A program made the position numbers and the translations under genes. From contig QJPP01007241.1 in NCBI GenBank assembly GCA_003996215.1, positions 558,001 to 622,000 of the forward strand: 64,000 nucleotides of DNA, read 5' to 3'. Source of the DNA: Jaltomata sinuosa. Taxonomy: Eukaryota > Streptophyta > Magnoliopsida > Solanales > Solanaceae. Under the pieces are notes generated by a model that saw nothing but the letters and a program-made list of their open reading frames with translations, was not told the origin of the DNA and searched no databases. Position 1 is the stretch's first letter. Each line of letters begins with the position of its first letter. This document shows positions 45,653 to 58,195 of this stretch, in pieces.

Positions 45653-46201
45653 AGTCATATTGTCAGAGAGCAATTTTTGGAATTCTTTGATCGCAAACTG
45701 TCGCAGAGATCCACCACCAAGCAAAACACCAGAATTACTGTGGCTACCCAAATCATGAGCAACTTTAGTCTGTGAACACAAAACCATACGAATAAAGCAA
45801 GGGTGAAGCTATAACCACAATACACTAAAGAAGACACATGAAAGTAATCAACACATCACTCACTACCTGGAGCTGCAATAGATATTTATTCTCTAGAAGG
45901 TCAACCAAAACAAAATATACATCTTCTACAATAAAACTCAATATTGTGAACAAAAATTTGATTGTTAATGCTATGCAAGTTGAATAAAATCAGCAAAAAA
46001 GAAGCTGGAGCAGTCTTAGTCATACTATCAGAGAGCATTTCTTTGTATTCTTCGGTTGCTGACAACGGTCGAGTGCTAGCCAAAACACAAACAACCATTG
46101 ATTGAGAATCTAACGGTAAATAAAATCACATTAAACACGAGCAACCACTTTAATCAGTTATCATTAAAAATCATATTCAGCCTATAGTTTGAAAATAAAA
46201 T

Positions 46202-48469
46202 TATCACGACCCAACCCATCGTGAGTGGCACCCACCCAACCCCCGGATGAGCGAACCAATAGAGTTCTACCCTTGCCTAGACTAACAGCCTAAAACCAGC
46301 AAGCATAAATAAAAACTAGCAATAGAAATAAGATCACTAATCAAAAACTTATCATTAATAATAAACTGCGGAAATTTTCCACCTAGGAATTGAAAGTCAT
46401 CGTACCAAACATCAATACCAAATCTAGAGTACGGGGATGCAACGCCAAATAAAATAAGAATAGTTTTTAAGTCCGAACAAATGGACTAAAACTCTAGAGA
46501 TAATCCCAAGGTAGCTCGAATCATTAGCTCACCCTTGATGATCGGAATCGTCGGTGCTAAATTTGAGGTCTCATCTCAGCCGCTGGAAGATTTCTTGTAC
46601 TCACCAAAAGAAAGACAAGTGCAGTATCAGTACACCACCACTGTGTACTGGTAGGATCATCAGTCAGTATTCAAGAAAATAGTATATAAAGAGTACGCAA
46701 AATTCAGTAACAAGTATGGCAAACATGCAATAATATCACAGGCATCTCTAGACTACAGGTCTCTACCTAACTTGTTACCGCATGAATCCATCTCTTACAG
46801 TTCTATTCCACCAACAAGAATAACCATAAACACACCTTACCGTCTAGCCCGGACCTACCCTGGAATCACCTCTAGATAAATACCACAAGTAATGATTTAC
46901 TCGGCCTAAACCAAGACAATTCAACAATCAACAACAGTTTCCCGGCCGCTCAAGGAACACCAGTCAGTAGCACTTTTCAATAACAACCCGGTCCACTCAC
47001 GGAACCAATATCAAGTATCACATTCAGTAAAACAACCTGGTCCTCTCACAGAACCAATATCAACCAATGCAATACAATAATCAATAAAACAGTGCAAGAT
47101 GTAATAAGGTAAACCCGTACCAGGCGTGGTACCCGTGCTAATCAAATGTTATACTTGTACCAAGCGTGGTACCCATGCCAACCATATGTTATACCTGTAC
47201 CAGGCGTGGTACCCGAGCCAACCGAATATCAGCAACAACAGTCAATAGAATGAACGCACATCCCTTGTAAAACCAACAAGTAAAAACCATTCAAACATAG
47301 ACTTTAAACCGAACGTAGACATTCCACACAAATCCCTTAGGCAATGTAATGCACACAATTACTTAGACAACGAGTATAATGAATATACACATTCGCAGAA
47401 ATACAAAATCCATCACTTACCTCGAATGCTCCAAGCTCTATTCAACTCGAGCTTTCCCGTGTTTCGGATTCCTCTCACGTTCTTGGTCTAAAAATAACAC
47501 ATAATGCATACAATTAACATACAGGCCTGTACATTACCCGGATTATACCAAATTCCCAAACCACATGCCATCCATGATCATCCCACCCTTTCCCCGGGCT
47601 TTTCCACCGTTAATTCTCCTAGTTTTATCATTTTTTATGGACAAAACAGGAAATTAAACAGCCTATGATCATTTTAACGTACTTAAATCAACACCCAAGA
47701 ACATACATGTTTGGAACCCCCTTCATCCCCGAATTCCATCATCCCTAGGTCATTCCAACCTTCCCCAATTTCCCTCCTAACAATTCTACCGCATAGGAAA
47801 TGTAGTACAAAGTGTGGGGAATGAAAACCTTACCTTAGGAATGATTTTTGGCGGAGGAATGAAGAAAATCGCCTGTATTCGCCCAGCCCTTCTCCCAAAA
47901 CAAACTTGTGAAATTCTGATGTTTTGAGAGCTGTTTCTGCATTAAAAACCCATCGGCCTGCTATAGCGGTCCTCGCTCCTCTATAGCGGTCACCTGCCGC
48001 TATAACGGTCTTAAATGAGTTGACCGCCCCTTGACCGCCGCTATAGCGGTAATTTCTACCGCTATAGCTGTAATTTCTACCGCTATAGCGGTGGTCGCTA
48101 TCGCGCGTAATAGCGCTCTTCACGGGTAGAAAGTTCGTAAATGTGCCAGTTTTGGCCATTTCATAACACACTTGGTTCCCCTAACGTCCCGAAATAACCC
48201 TTTCACGTCAAATGCGATTCTGGGAGTTCTACTTACCCAAATTCGATTCTAAAAAATCCCCCGGACTCCTTTATGTCTTGGCTACGTAAAAACTAGCTCA
48301 ATCTAAGACACCTAAACCCATTTTTACCCGTATTTCCCTAGACTCTACCTCGCTCCAAAACCGGCTGAGGCTAGCCTAGCCGAGAATTTCAAACTCCCAA
48401 ACCCAGAGTTTTCTAACTCTAAAACTTGGCACGATTGGTCTACCTGTAACGACGAACCCGATCATTACA
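46202..48469 (-). repeat. 3' LTR of the Ty3 element
   Basis: Read on the plus strand it begins TATCACGACCC and ends CGATCATTACA. It matches the LTR at 53643-55906 throughout. A palindrome cluster of the type CCGCTATAGCGG lies at about 47958-48115, and three GTACCAGGCGTGGTAC units lie at 47118-47215. Confidence 0.93.
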
Positions 48470-48566
48470 ACAAATACCAATTTACCCATTGTTCATCCCC
48501 GAATGATCAGACCTGAAATTACGAAAATAAAAAGAAAGGAAGTGTAGTACCTGAATCCTCAAACAA

Positions 48567-51500
48567 TTAAGGGTACTTGTCCCGCATGTCCTTCTCGGTT
48601 TCCCAAGTGGTTTCCTCAACTGGATGATGCTTCCACTGAACCTTCACCATGTCAATCACCTTTGTCCTCAACCTCCGGACATCCCGAGCAAGAATCATAA
48701 CCGGTTCCTCCTCATAACGAAGATCTTTATCAAAAAGTAACTCATCCCACTTGATGATGTAGTCCCCATCCCTATGGTATCGCTTGAGCATGGATTCATA
48801 GAATACCGTATGGACGCCCGACAAACTAGGTGGCAGTGCTAACTTGTAAGCCACTGGCCCTTTAATCTCAAGGACCTCAAACGGATTGATAAACCGAGGG
48901 CTAAGCTTGCCCTTCTTACCAAACCGCATAACCCCTTTCATTGGTGACACCTTTAGTAATACTTGTTCACCAACTTGAAAGTCCATGTCCCGGACCTTAC
49001 GATCTGCATACTCCTTCTACCTGCTTTGAGCAGCCAACAACTTGGTTTGTATGCCCCTTACTTTTTACTGTGCTTCCTTCACTAAATCTACGCCTAGAGG
49101 CTTCACATCACTTTCCTCAAACCACCCAACCAGTGATCTGCAGTTTCTCCCATACAGGGCCTCGAATGGTGCCATATTGATACTGGAGTGATAGCTGTTA
49201 TTGTACGAGAATTCGCACAACGGTAGAAACTGGTACCAATGACCACCGAAGTCCATTACACATGCTCTCAGCATGTCCTTCAATACCTGAATCGTCCTCT
49301 CCGACTGACCATCAGTCTGAGGATGGAAGGCCGTGCTAAAGGTGAGTTGTGTACCCAACTCTTCATGTAACTTTCCCCAGAACTTAGAAGTAAACTGCGT
49401 ACCCCTGTCTGAAATGGTGGACAGTGGTACCCCATGCAGTCTTACAATCTCCTTCACGTAGATCTTGGCCAACTGTTGCGAGTTATAATCTACCCTGACC
49501 GGAATGAAGTGAGCGGACTTGGTCAGCCTATCAATAATGACCCAAATTGAGTCATACTTCCCCAATGTCTTGGGAAGACCCGTCACGAAATCTATGGCTA
49601 TTCTCTCCCACTTCCACTTTGGAATCGGCATCCTCTGAACTAGTCCTGCAGGTCTCTGATGTTCATATTTTACCTGCTGGCAATTCTGACACTTGGACAC
49701 AAAATCAACTTGTCCCTTTTCATCCCAGGCCACCAGTAACGCTGCCTCAAGTTCCTGTACATTTTGGTTACACCCGGATGGATCGAGTACCGCGAACCAT
49801 GAGCTTCTGTCAGAATTTTTGGAATTATATCATCTACCTGAGGAACAAAAATCCTCTCCTTGAAATGTAATACACCACCAGAGTCTAACATGACATCTCT
49901 GAACTCCTCGAATATCACCTTACTTCGCAACTTGCCCAATTTCGGATCCTGAAACTATTTTGCCTTTATTTCCTCTATGAAGGTGGCCTTGACCTCAAGG
50001 CTGGCCAATAACCCGCCTTGGTCTGAGACACCCAAGTGCATGAACTTGGCCTCCAGAGCCTGAATTTCCTTAGCTAGCGGTCGTTTGGACACCCCCAAAC
50101 AAGCCAAGCTACCCATGCTATAGTTTTCCGGCTCAATGCGTCTGTCACCACATTAGCCTTACCCAGATGGTACTGAATGGTCACATCATAATCTTTCAAT
50201 AACTCTATCCACCTTCTCTGCCTCAGATTCAAATTCTTCTGAGTGAAAACGTGTTGCAGACTACGATGATCTGTGAATACTTCACACTTGACACCATAAA
50301 GATAGTGTCTCCAGATTTTCAATGCAAACACCACCGCTGCCAACTCTAAATTGTGAGTCGGGTAATTCCTCTCATGCACCTTCAACTGCCTGGATGCATA
50401 GGCTATCATATTCCTATTATGCATCAAGACAGCACCCCAACCAGAATGTGAAGCATCACAGTAAACAATAAAGTCTTTACCTTCAACCGGCAAGGACAAT
50501 ATGTGAGCCGTGGTCAAAAGTGTCTTAAGATTTTGGAAGCTCTCCTCGCACTTGTCGGACCACACAAATGGTACCTCCTTCTGTGTCAGCCTGGCCAGGT
50601 GAGTAGCAATAAAAGCAAAGTCCTTCACAAACCTCCGGTAGTACCCCACGAGTCCAACAAAACGTCTCACCTCTGTCACAGAGCTAGGCCGGACCAACTC
50701 TTAACTGCCTCAATTTTCTGGGGATCCACCATCACCCCCTATTCTGACACCACATACCCCAAAAATGCCACAGAAATCAACCAAAACTCACACTTAGTGA
50801 ATTTTGCATAAAGCTTTTGGTGCCTCAAGATGTCCAACACAATGCGAAGATGATTAGCATGCTCCTCCCTACTCTTGGAGTAGATCAAAATATCGTCAAT
50901 GAACACGATAACAAGAGAATCCAAGTAGGACTTAAACACCCCATTCATCAAACTCATGAATGCTGTCGGCGCATTGGTCAAACCAAACGACATTACTAGA
51001 AACTCGTAATGTCCATTACCGAGTCCGAAAAGCAGTTTTCGGAATATCCTCAGGTCTAATATTTAGCTTATAGTAACTCGACCTCAAGTCAATTTTCGAA
51101 AACACCGATGCACCCTGAAGCTGGTCAAATAAATCATCTATTCGGGGTAAAGGACACTTATTCCGGATGGTCACCTTGTTCAGTTGTATGTAGTCTATGC
51201 ACACTACCATCCTTTTTTTTCACAAACAAACCAGAGCCCCCCAAGGTGAAGCACTAGGACGTATAAATCCCTTATCTAGGAGTTCCTGCAGTTGAGTCTT
51301 AAGTTCCCTTAACTCTGCCGGAGCCATTCTATACGGAGGAATAGAGATGGGACGAGTGCCTGGCTCCAAATTGATACAAAAATCTATATCTCTGTCCGGA
51401 GGCATACCAGGCAGATCCACTGGAAGCACCTCTACAAATTTGGACACCACCGGAACTGACTCAATAGAAGGGGACTCCATACTATCATCCCGGAGATGAG

Positions 51501-52113
51501 ATAAAAAGGCTAGACACCCCCTTCCCACTAGTTTCCTATCCCGAACAAATGATATAATCCTATCTGGCTTAGGCATGTATACACATTCCCACTCTAATCT
51601 ATCCTTACCTGGAATTTCTAGAGTCACAGTTTTGGTGTTACAGTTCAACACAGTATGATAAGGAGATAGCCAGGTCATACCCAAGATAATATCAAAATCA
51701 GTCATATCCAAAATCACTAAATTTACCCAAGCACGTAGCCCCACAAATACCACAAAATAGTCACGATACACATGAGTCACAATCACCAACTCTCCAATCG
51801 GGGTAGATACATGGATAGGGGAATCAAGGATATCGCAATTCAAATTCAGACCTAAAGAAAAACTAACATACACATAAGAATATGTGGATCCTGGGTCAAA
51901 TAATACTGAGGCCATTTTATCACAGACAAGAATAGTACATGTGATCACCGCATCTGAGGCTTCTGCCTCAATCCTTCCTGGAAAAGCATAGCAATGTGCT
52001 CGATCATCAATTTGGGAAACTTCCCGGGCTGGCTGCGCCGTCGTTCCCTCGGTCTCCTCGGCCTCCTTCGAAATTACCTCGCCCACCCTGTGGACGACCC
52101 TTAGCATTACCAC
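48567..52113 (-). pseudogene. pol: Ty3 pol: protease, RT, RNase H, integrase, chromodomain
   Basis: Segments in at least two frames: protease (FDPGSTYSY, near 51890) and the DKGFIRPSASPWGAL entry to RT (to 51220); RT palm (VTIRNKCPLPRIDDLFDQL, 51210-51016; SFGLTNAP and the catalytic VFIDDILIYS, 50993-50739); RNase H (FIVYCDASHSGWGAVLM, FTDHRSL; 50697-50074); integrase zinc region (H..H near 49790, CQNCQQVK near 49680) and core with D, D, E in IAIDFVTGLP, ISDRGTQF and DGQSERTIQ (49733-49065); then GVMRFGKKGKLSPRF and a chromodomain-like VKVQWKHHPVEETTWE (48986-48567). Frameshifts lie near 51215 and 51015, a stop at about 50740, and further breaks lie around 50070-49940 and 49065-48990. Confidence 0.9.
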
Positions 52114-53422
52114 CTCTGCCTACCGGAACCACTGCTCTAGTCTGCTGCTGACCCTGATTTCCTGCCTGCCTATGTGGACACTCCCTCTTAAAGTGGCCCA
52201 ACTCACCACAATGGAAGCAACCACGTTCCAAAGTAGGCCTGCTAGCTGATGTATAAGATGCCCTCTGGCCTCTAGGAGCTGAAGACTGAGCTCCCTGACG
52301 ACCACCTGTAGTAGCTGGCAGAGCTGACTGAATAGGAAGAGTCGAGTAAGCCTGCTGATGCTGGCCCCTGGAGTATGAGCCACCAAAATTTCCCTCATTC
52401 CGGGGACTTTTGGCTAAAGCCTTAGCATGCCCCGCTTGCCTAATTCCCTCAATCTTCTTCACATAGTCCACCACATCATTAAAACCCTTCCCTGAAGAAG
52501 TCATCTGCACTGTCAGTACCTACAGATTAATATTTAGACCCTTGACAAACAACCGGATCCGTTCCTCCTCGGTACCCATCATCTATGTAGAAAAATGAGA
52601 CAATACATGAAACTTAGCCTCAAAAGCCGAGACCGACATGCCACCCTGCTCCAAGTTCAGAAACTCATCCTTTTTCCGGTCCCTCAAAGTACGGTTAACG
52701 TACTTCTCTAGAAACAAGGCATGGAACTGCTCCCAAGTCAGTGGAGGTAGGATAGATGACCAACACTCAACATGAGACCTCCACCACTGCTTGGCATCAC
52801 CCTGCAGCTGAAAAGTGACAAACTCCACCCCATGCTGACTTACAATACCCAACTTATGCAACCTCTCATGGCAATCCAGGATGAACTCATAGGCATCCTC
52901 CTTGTCTGTACCCTGAAACATCGGAGGTTTCAGCTTAAGGAACTTAGTCAGCATCTCATGCTCATTACCTGTCATCACTGGGCCTAATATTGGCCTGAGA
53001 AGATCATTTGTGCCCGAAGCTGCATCCATCCTTGGTGTAGTAGTAACTGTTGGAGTATCCCAGGCCTGATTTGCATAAGCTGCGGGTATGGCTCCAGCAC
53101 CAACCAACCCACTCGAAATATCCCATGCCTGCCTGAAATCTTTCGGTGTCATGTTAGGAAGGCCTGCACCCTCAACCGGTGTCGCCTCCTCCTGAGCCCC
53201 TCCATCTTCTACCACTACTTCTTCTACATCCGCAACCACATGATCCTGAGGTGGGGGAGGGGTTACCTCACGTGCAGCAGCAGCAGCTCGAGCTCCACCC
53301 CTAGCGGGTGCAGCTTCAGCTCGTCCCCTGCCCCTTCCCCTACCTCTGCCACGAACTGCCAGGCCCGCTACGGGGACTGCTGGGACTGCTGGCCTTGCTC
53401 TGTTATTCCTTGTAGTAACCAT
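52007..53422 (-). pseudogene. gag: Ty3 gag with CCHC zinc knuckle, two in-frame stops
   Basis: The ATG at 53422 opens MVTTRNNRARPAVPAVP, a basic, alanine-, glycine- and proline-rich start, then the capsid-like region (LKPPMFQGTDKEDAYEFI, WWRSHVECW, FLEKYVN). A TAG at 52585-52583 and another just upstream of 52510 interrupt the frame. The same frame continues to the zinc knuckle CFHCGELGHFKREC (52222-52178), which has all four ligands, and ends at 52007. Protease starts in a different frame upstream of that end. Confidence 0.9.
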
Positions 53423-53625
53423 CTACGGACAGAAGAGTGAATGAATTTATATACCAATTTGTATCACCAGATACCAATTGAAATCGAGTTATAGCACGAA
53501 GGAAAAGAAGGAAGAGATAATTTTTCCTAAAGCCCCATAACCTCTCGAAGAAAAGTACGGACGTCTCAGCACCGTTCCGCAAGACTCTACTAGACTTGTT
53601 TGGTACAATGATATCAACGAACCTA

Positions 53626-53638
53626 GGCTCTGATACCA
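53626..53638 (-). other. Primer-binding site for initiator tRNA-Met
   Basis: Directly inside the 5' LTR the minus strand reads TGGTATCAGAGCC, the complement of the 3' end of plant initiator methionine tRNA and the usual Ty3/gypsy primer site. Confidence 0.92.
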
Positions 53639-53642
53639 TCTT

Positions 53643-55906
53643 TGTCACAATCCAACCCATCGTGAGTGGCTCCCACCCAACCCCCGGATGAGTGAACCAA
53701 TAGAGTTCTACCCTTGCCTAGACTAACAGCCTAAAACCAGCAAGCATTGATGAAAACTAGCAATAGAAATAAGATCACTAATCAAAACCTTATCATTAAT
53801 AATAAACTGCGGAAATTTCCCACCTAGGAACTGAAAGTCATCATACCAAACATTAATACCAAATCTAGAGTACGGGGATACAACCCCAAACAAAATAAGA
53901 ATAGTTTTTAAGTCCAAACAAATAGACTAAAACTCTAGAGATAATCCCAAGGTAGCTAGAATCATTAGCTCTCCCTTGATGATCGGAATCGCCGGTGCTA
54001 AATCTGAGGTCTCGTCTCAGCCACTGGAAGATTTCCTGTACTCACTAAAAGAAAGACAAGTGCAGTATCAGTACACCACCACTGTGTACTGGTAGGATCA
54101 TCAGCTAGTATTCAAGAAAATAGTATATAAATAGCATGCAAAATCCAGTAACAAGTATGGCAAACATGCAACAATATCACAGGCATCTCCAGACTACAGG
54201 TCTCTACCTAGCTTGTTACCGCATGAATCCATCTCGTATAGTTCTATTCCACCAACAAGAATAACCATAACCACACCTTACCGTCTAGCCCGGACCCACC
54301 TTGGAATCCCCTCTAGACAAATACCACAAGTAATGATTTACCCGGCCTAAACCAAGACCAATTCAATAATCATACAACAGTTTCCTGGCCACTCAAGGAC
54401 CACCAGTCAGTAGCACTTTTCAATAATAACCCGGTCCACTCACAGAACCAATATCAAGTATCACATTCAGTAAAACAACCCGGTCCTCTCACGAAACTAA
54501 TATCAACCAATGCAATACAATAAGCAATGAAACAGTGCAAGATGCAATAAAGTAAACCCGTACCAGGCGTGGTACCTGTGCCAACCGAATGTTATACCCG
54601 TACCAGGCGTGGTACCCATGCCAACCATGTGTTATACACGTACCAGGCGTGGTACCCGAGCCAACGGAATGTCAACAACAACAGTCAATAGAATGAATGC
54701 ACACCCCTTGTAAAACCAGCAAGTAAAAACCATTCAAACATAGACTGTAAACCAAACTTAGACATTCCACACAAATCCCCTAAGAAATGTAATGCACACA
54801 ATTGCTTAGACAATGAGTATAATGAATATACACATTCGCAGAAATACGAAAGCCATCACCTACCTCTAATGCTCCAAGCTCTATTCAACTTGAGCTTTCC
54901 CGTGTTCCGGATTCCTCTCACGTTCTTGATCTAAAAATAACACATAATGCATACAATTAACATACAGGCATGTACATTACCTAGATTATACCAAATCCCC
55001 AAACCCCAGGCCACCCATGATCATCCCACCCTTTCCCCGGGCTTTTCCACCGTTAATTCTCCTAGTCTTATTATTTTTTACGGATAAAACAGGAAATTAA
55101 ACAGCCTATGATCATTTTAACATACTTAAATCAACACCCAAGAACATACATGTTTGGAACCCCCTTCTTCCCTGAATTCCATCATCCCTAGGTCATTCCA
55201 ACCTTCCCCAATTTCCCTCCTAGCAATTCTATCGTATAGGAAACGTAGTACAAAGTATGGGGAACGAAAATCTTACCTTAGGAACGATTTTTGGCGGAGG
55301 AATGAAGAAAATCGCCTGAATTCGCCCAGCCCTTCTCCCAAAACAAACTTGTGAAATTCTGATGCTTTGAGAGCTGTTTCTACATTAAAAACTCATCGGC
55401 CCACTATAGCGGTCCCCGCTCTGCTATAGCAGTCCCGCTATATTGGTCACCTACCGCTATAGCGGTCTTAAGTGAGTTGACCGCCCCTTGACCGCCGCTA
55501 TAGCGGTAATTTCTACCGCTATAGCGGTGGCCGCTATCACTCGTGATAGCGCTCATCACGGGCAAAAAGTTCATAAATATGCCAATTTTGGACATTTCAC
55601 AACACACTTGGTTCCCCTGACATCCCGAAATAACTCTTTCACGTCAAACGCGATTCTGGGAGTTCTACTTACCCAAATTTGATTCTGAAAAGTCTCTCGG
55701 ACTCCTTTATGTCTTGGCTACGTGAAAAACTAGCTCAATCCAAGACACCTAAACCCATTTTTACCCAGATTTCCCTAGACTCTACCTCGCTCCAAAATCG
55801 ACCGAGGCTAGCCTAGCCCAGAATTTCAAACTGCCAAACCCGGAGTTTTCTAACTCTAAAACTTGGTACGATTGGTCTACTCGTAATGACGGGACCGGCC
55901 GTTATA
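53643..55906 (-). repeat. 5' LTR of the Ty3 element
   Basis: It starts (plus-strand view) TGTCACAATCC and ends GGCCGTTATA next to the AAAAT target duplication. Its outer end has changed from CATTACA to CGTTATA. The palindrome cluster is at about 55405-55555 and the three GTACCAGGCGTGGTAC units at 54556-54660. Many scattered differences from the 3' LTR show that the insertion is not recent. Confidence 0.93.
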
Positions 55907-55911
55907 AAAAT

Positions 55912-56520
55912 ACAATAAGCTAGCTAATCAAGAGCTTCAGTCTCTACAACATAAAGGGTCAGCCACACACCTTATCACTATCCAAAAACTTTTTAACTAA
56001 TGATGGACTTTTAAAATCATTATCTTTGAAAACCCAGGAAGATTCAGCCTGTGAACACAAAGCCATTAAGATAAAGCAAGTGTGAAGCTACAACCACATA
56101 AAGAAGGAGGCATAATCAAGTAATCAAGACACCACTTTCTACCTGGAGTCGACCATCAAGACCATAAGATATAACTTCAACAAAACGAACCCATTCTGTG
56201 AATATTATTTTTTTTACAGATAAGTGAATATGCAAATCGAAATAAAATGGTAGAAAAAAAACTCTAGCATGCTTAGTCATACTGTCAATGAGCAATAATT
56301 GGAATTCTTCGATAGCAAACTGCAGCAGAGAGCTACCACCACCAGAATTACTGCCGGTACCAAAATCATTGTTTGTGAGAACATGAGCAGCTTTAGTCTG
56401 TAAGCACAAAACCATAAGGATGAAGCTACAACCACCACAATACACTAAAGAAGTAATCAAAACATAACTCTCTACCCTGACTTCTAAGAAAACAAAAGAC
56501 TTAACACATGGCACCGGTAT
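55912..56520 (-). repeat. Continuation of the importin-like exon array beyond the Ty3 insertion
   Basis: The text resumes exactly where it stopped at 46196 (CCTATAGTTTG... continuing as AATACAATAAGC... CAGCCACACAC), as shown by the parallel boundary near 44740-44830 in the array. Exon remnants end at 56143 (53 bp from 56195, GACTCCAG|GTAG) and about 56478, where the donor is altered. Confidence 0.75.
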
Positions 56521-57949
56521 TCAAGATATACCAATCTTTTTTTGGTAAGCAAAATTATGTATTGATATCAAAGTGATATTTACAGAACTAAATAAGCGGC
56601 AACCACTTGTTTCTCAAAAAAAAACTGCAGCCAATCTGACTAAAAAATGCCTGCTACATTGGGACTATTCCATTCAAAAGTAGTTGCCTAAGACTCAACT
56701 AAAACTGTAAGTAAACTGATCGCAGACCAACACAAAGAACTTTGCAGAAAAAAGACAGAGAAAAGGAACCAGAGCTATACTAAGGTATACCAATTTTTTT
56801 TGATAAGGTGTATTCAAGGTATACCAATCAAATAATCCAATTGGTATGCAACAATACCCAAATTTGAAAATAACAATACACTAAAAAAAAGGACCCAACT
56901 TGAGAAAAACAACAATACACTTAAAAAAATAAGATCCAAATTAAGAAAAACAACAATACACTAACAGTGTGTTTGGATGGTTGTTATCTATTGTATTGTA
57001 TTGTGTTGTTAGTTTAAATACAATGTTTATTTTGATTGTTACTTAAATTTTATTGTATCGTACCGTGTCAATCCATCGTTAAACGATGAAAAGTTCCATT
57101 TTATGTAACGATCGATTTGGTACGATCGCATCATTACCTTATATATTTTTTTCTCATTTATTTTATCCTCTATCCTACCTTTATATAGTAGCCCTACATC
57201 ATACCCTACTTTTCTTGTAGGTTTATCCTTCAAATTGTTGATGTGTGAGATTATATAACAACGGAAAACAATACAATCTATCCAGACATTATATTCATTA
57301 AAACAATACAATACGATACAATACTAACACAATATAATACAATACGATACATTATGAAATAATACGTTAAAAAAAGAACCCTTTCTTAATGTCCTCTCCA
57401 TCTTCCTCTGCAACCCCATTACAACTTGACATCTTTCTTTTACTGCAAAAATGATATATAATAGGTATGTAGTACTACACAAAGTGTATCCTATAATTGA
57501 ATCCCTAAAACTAACGGGAAAGTAAAAAAGAAAAGAAAAACAAAGAGAGACTCTTAACACTAAAAGGATGAATTATACAACTAAAATTCTTAGTTTGATG
57601 AGACTTAGAGAGTAATCGAAGGTGGAAGTCATTTGATTCTACTTGAAGAACTCCTTCGATTGAAGGCTTAACAAATAGTGCATATTTAATTTTATTTTGT
57701 TAATAGACTAAATTTTAAAAAAAAATCCTAAAACTAATTTTTGATTTTAAAAATATCACGTAATTTTAAAAAGTTACTAATAAACTTATTTTCTTTATTC
57801 TTTTGGACTTGACCTAATTAAAAAAAAAATATAATCCCTCTTTCATTCAAATCCAATCAAAACTCATTACTGAGTAGAAGAGGAATTGAGTTTTTCTTAT
57901 TTGAGTAGAGTCTGAGCCGGGTCTGGAGGGGTAAAAGAATGGATATAAG
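56521..57949. other. Repeat-rich intergenic DNA with a MITE at about 56965-57300
   Basis: Around 56530-56800 the phrase GTATTGATATCAAAGTGATAT resembles a common LINE-like fragment. At about 56965-57300 the ends GTGTTTGGATGGTTGTTATC and CAATCTATCCAGACATTATA are inverted, with TTGTATTGTATTG / CAATACAATACGATAC bodies, a known MITE style. No gene is recognised. Confidence 0.5.
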
Positions 57950-58195
57950 TGTCACAACTCGGGACTATACCTCGGACGTAACGAACTTGGTATTAAAGTA
58001 TGACTCAGGGTCCTAGGGTATCTACGAAGCCGTGTCAAGTAGAGTCTGTTTTATAGGTGTGAAGCGCGCCATACTTATAAAAGGGAGGCTACGAGGCATT
58101 TAGGAATGTTTTCCTTTCTTCATGTTCCACTTCGTGCTAAAAAGCCTAGTTATTAAGAAAGTTATACTAACTCCAGAATTTCTGCGTTTCAGGTC

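Larger units (their letters stand above)
43780..46196 (-). repeat. Tandem array of importin-alpha-like N-terminal exon pairs
   Basis: A segment holding one ARM-type exon, and in some units a second exon, recurs several times. The exon ends CTCCAG|GTAG at 43864, 44456, 44995 and 45867, and again beyond the retrotransposon at 56143 and about 56478. Shared landmarks are AAGTGTGAAGCTACAACCAC, CACTCTCTACCTGGAG, TTCTGTGAA, CTTAGTCATACT and TTCAGCCTATAGTTTG. Spacing is about 540-590 bp or about 330-370 bp. The copies have diverged, and several have lost splice sites (at 45949 the acceptor AG is AA). It is interrupted by a hAT-like MITE and the 9.7-kb Ty3 element. Confidence 0.75.
46202..55906 (-). 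mobile_element. Complete Ty3/gypsy chromovirus-type LTR retrotransposon, coding region broken
   Basis: The element is 9,705 bp with two LTRs of about 2.27 kb and is flanked by AAAAT at 46197-46201 and 55907-55911. It reads on the minus strand: 5' LTR (55906-53643), tRNA-iMet primer site, gag, protease, RT, RNase H, integrase, chromodomain-like end, 3' LTR (48469-46202). The order RT-RNase H-integrase is that of Ty3/gypsy. The LTR length and a C-terminal domain after the integrase suggest the Tekay group of chromoviruses (inference). Several frameshifts and stops make it non-autonomous. It interrupts the importin-like exon array. Confidence 0.95.

Noticed and set aside
57324..57560. Possible start exon of the importin-like gene (ATG after a TTTTTGCAG acceptor, reading MSSCNGVAEEDGEDIKKG)
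   Set aside because: It lacks the basic importin-beta-binding pattern and runs into a stop after a few codons; position alone is not enough.
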